Below, piece by piece: positions 61,336 through 64,000 of a stretch of 64,000 nt of DNA. The notes beneath the pieces are model-generated. The model was not told where the DNA came from, searched no databases, and saw nothing but the letters and a program-made list of their open reading frames with translations. The position numbers and the translations under genes were made by a program. The stretch's first letter is position 1; every line of letters begins with the position of its first letter. The stretch is taken from the NCBI GenBank assembly GCA_038503065.1, contig JBCAMK010000002.1, positions 434,001 through 498,000 of the forward strand. Direction: 5' to 3'. The stretch comes from Paragyromitra xinjiangensis. Its lineage: Eukaryota > Ascomycota > Pezizomycetes > Pezizales > Discinaceae.

Positions 61336-63483
61336 TCAACCCAACATAAGCTGCACATCCCCTAAACTCTCCTTCAAAAGATCCTCATTCACATACCCAG
61401 TCAACACACTCGGCCTCCCCACAATCGTCCTCCCACCAACCTTCACACTCCCGCTATCGCTCCCACTCCCACTTCTCTGCGCATCGTCTTTCGCCACAAC
61501 ACCCTTCGCCGCTTCCATCGCTGACGCAGCACCGGAATTTCCCCCACGCCATCTCCAGAGCCAACTAGCCCCCAACCCCTTATCCGACGACTTCCTCGAC
61601 AACATCCCTCTCTGCGCGGGCGGGCTCGACCCCGGTGTTCCTTCCTGTTTTAGTCCTAGTAAACAACTATACGCCGAGGAAGTAGATCCAGTACTAGGTG
61701 AACGGATCGCCATCCCACGCGTTACAGAAGCCTGTGCGTGATTCGGCGTTACACTCGCTGAGAAAGTCGGTACACGCTTCGGCGCCCCGTTGGAAGCGGT
61801 CGAATGGGAAGAAAGAGCAGGCGAGACAGGGAACGACGTAGTAGTCAGATTAAGGTCCATAATCGACAACATTGACTCATGGGAAGCGGCGCGACGGAGC
61901 TTAGTCGCAGGAACGATTGGAGAAGATGGACAAGAGAAGTCATGGTCTGAGGGGACTTCTTCTGTTGTATGCAAGATTGAGAATGGGGGGATTCCGAATG
62001 AAGAGTCGGATCTACGTGCGTATTTTGAGGAGGAGGTGGAGGAGCGTTTGGATTGTACTGGAGGGGGGTAGTTTGAGTCTGCGCTTGACGGACGTGAGGA
62101 TTCAGGTCCGGCGAAGGCGTTGTCAAAGATAGAGGATTCGCGGAAGGTAGAGACGGGAGATGTAAGGACAGAGGAGGAGGCGCCACCGGAAGTCGCCCGT
62201 GAACCCATTGACCAACGTTTCGAGAGTGCTGAGGGGGGACTGTTTCCATTCTGCTCTAATGGGAGGAAATGCTCTCCCCCGATAAGACCGCGTCGCTTCT
62301 TGGGGCGCCTGGCTGTGGGTTTTGAGACGCCCTTTTCTTTTGACGGTGGGACGTGATAATGATGATGGTGAACAATCGTCTGCATAGACGACGGACTGCG
62401 TCCAAGTTCCTGGGAGAGCGGCGAACGGTCCCGCTCTATCCTCTGAACGCCTATTTCCTGCAGCTGCTCCCGTAACCTGTTTACCTCTTCCTGTGAAGCC
62501 ATCAACATCTCCCGAAGCTCCGTGATCCCAATCTGAAGATGTCCATTCTCCGCCAGAATCTCCTTCATAAACCGACTAAGTTGCGTCCGATCCTGTAGCG
62601 CCGTAGGCGAAGAATGGCCAGTCTTCGGATCCACAACCCGTTTCTGCTCCAACCGATCAAGCAAATTCCGAGACCTAGCCTTCTCAAGCGCGTTCTCCAT
62701 CTCAATCCTCTCAACCTGTTGCTCCAGCTCACTCAGCGTACGTTCCGCCTTCTTCCAACGCGCGACAGCAGACCGTTCCTCCGCCCTCGTCGTAGTAACC
62801 GTATTCCGTAATTCCTCCTGCTCACTCTCCAACACCGCCAGTTGAGCCTCCAACACACTCGTCCTCGCCGCAGTTGCAGAAATCCTTGTAAGCTCCTCCT
62901 GCAATCTCATCAGCCACAGACTTCACCCAGCATTACCCAACCTTAATGAAACGTGCAAAAATGTACTTGTATGTAGTCACTCACATGCACAACGTCAAGT
63001 TCTTCCTGGAGCTCACGAACCCGACTCTCGCTCAAACACATGCCGACGTTGACATCCTCAAGCGTGCCGATCAGGTCTTTATTTTCCTCCGTGGTCCGCG
63101 AGTTTGCAATCTCAAGCTCATTGATCTGGTTCTCCAGGGATGCGATCGATAGTGACATTTTATCGCGTTCTCGCTCAGCTTCTGCCATTGAGCTTTCGTG
63201 ACGTCGTAACAAAGCCTACTAACTGTTAGTCACGAAGTAAGGGGGGGTTGGAATGGGTAGAACACCGTACCTGACCCAACGTAGCAGCAGTTTGTACATC
63301 TTTTTCTAGTTCCGCGAGCATGGCTTGGGATCGCCGTGTGAAGGTACAGTCTTCTCGACCGCAACAACACTTTGTTTCTCGTCCGTTGAGGACGGTTGTT
63401 GAGCAGCGTTTCCGGGTGAGGTTTTGGGTCAACGATTCAAGAGACGGTTGATCTTCGTCGGAGGAATACGACATTGTGGACAT
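61336..63483 (-). CDS. Coiled-coil protein with Cys-rich N-terminus, uncharacterised
   Basis: Exons, in transcript order: 63483-63271, 63215-62985 and 62898-61336 (668 aa), all in phase; the last acceptor is TTGCAG at 62899-62904. The N-terminal part has RKRCSTTVLNGRETKCCCGREDC, a cysteine cluster. A coiled coil runs from about residue 50 to 330 (SLENQINELEIANSRTTEEN, then LEAQLAVLESEQEELRN, then REMLMASQEEVNRLREQLQE). A His-rich TIVHHHHYHVPP and a basic RRPKKRRG follow, then a Ser-rich low-complexity tail. This looks like a fungal family of cytoskeleton- or cell-pole-type scaffold proteins, but I cannot name it. The start at 63483 is the first ATG of the frame; a different frame upstream (about 63460-63620) is also open and might belong to an unseen exon. 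Confidence 0.75.
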
Positions 63484-63926
63484 CGAGCGCGTTCCACGGA
63501 GGGGGGCGTGGCAAAATGGACGTGTTTATGGGGTGTGGGTTGCAGGTTTGTGTCAATCGAATTGCTCAGCAGCGTGACGTCGGTCTGGCCTCCGTGGGCG
63601 TTGTAGATAACCGCCGGCAAGGGGGAGTGGGGGGGGGAGTGTGTTGAAAGGCCAGGAGCAATACAACACAGCAGAAGGCAGGCAGGAGAGAAAGAGGAAA
63701 AAAAAATCGTGGGAAGATAAAGCAAGGACGGGAAGGACGCCGTTCAATAGAGGAGCACCTGGGAGGAGGGGAGCAGAAAGAGGATTAGATGCTATAACTG
63801 GACAGTTCCAACTTTTGTTAAGTGATACGGGTTATGATAGGCTCTTTCTCAGGCACACATATGCAGAGGTCATGCAAGAGCAGGCAGGGCAGTGAATTCG
63901 CTACATCGGGTTCGCTGGGCTGCACG
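63484..63926. other. Divergent upstream region
   Basis: 443 bases between the coiled-coil gene and the partial gene at the window end, with G-rich runs near 63628-63640. No other gene is supported. Confidence 0.5.
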
Positions 63927-64000
63927 ATGTCTGATGCAAATGCTGAAGTGGAGGAGGGAGAACCACACCATCGGAAGAGGGGATCTAAGATTGCTGAGGG
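63927..64000 (+). CDS. Start of a gene cut by the window end
   Basis: An ATG at 63927 opens MSDANAEVEEGEPHHRKRGS and stays open to the window edge (24 codons). The acidic-then-basic start could lead into a DNA-binding domain, but nothing can be assigned. Confidence 0.35.
   Translation, partial: MSDANAEVEEGEPHHRKRGSKIAE

Overview
The window is a 64 kb piece of a fungal nuclear chromosome, most likely a filamentous ascomycete (Pezizomycotina). The evidence is many short introns of about 50-80 bases with GT..AG ends and CTNAY-like branch points, a set of single-copy fungal housekeeping orthologues (Mdm12, Dop1, Mak16, Tfc4, Exo1, fungal poly(A) polymerase), and fungal secreted families (an RNase T2 with a C-terminal extension, a fucose-lectin fold). 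I could not place it below subphylum. Reading frames were followed across every intron given below, and the exon phases add up for each gene reported as intact.

Layout. 0-8 kb: the 3' part of a DNA 5'-kinase/3'-phosphatase (PNKP) followed on the same strand by EXO1, then an unrecognised minus-strand gene broken by two apparent one-base losses in A-runs, then glyoxalase II (7 exons, one of 27 bases). 8-22 kb: cytosolic isoleucyl-tRNA synthetase (14-base exon inside the HIGH motif; Gcn4/CPC1-type sites upstream), clathrin light chain diverging from poly(A) polymerase, a 2.2 kb non-coding stretch, and transketolase. 22-38 kb: the giant SSU-processome protein UTP20, then DOP1 on the minus strand, with a small SH3-like protein diverging from it. 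38-45 kb: RNase T2, a poorly coding stretch, a small secreted orphan and an RRM protein. 45-51 kb: MAK16 and TFC4 diverging from a 220 bp shared upstream region. 51-55 kb: an unplaced gene resembling a degenerate HNH protein, and a 451 bp hAT-type MITE with a perfect 8 bp target duplication. 55-64 kb: MDM12, a secreted protein, a membrane-anchored fucose-lectin-like protein, a coiled-coil protein and the first codons of another gene.

Most genes are ordinary cell machinery: DNA repair (PNKP, EXO1), gene expression and ribosome synthesis (PAP1, UTP20, MAK16, TFC4, ILS1), membrane traffic and contact sites (clathrin light chain, DOP1, MDM12) and central metabolism (transketolase, glyoxalase II). 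I see no biosynthetic cluster and nothing that works as a clearly new multi-gene system. The least ordinary items are the ubiquitin-binding-like motifs in the EXO1 tail, the MITE, the doubly shifted gene at 4735-5624, the degenerate HNH-like gene and the membrane-anchored lectin.
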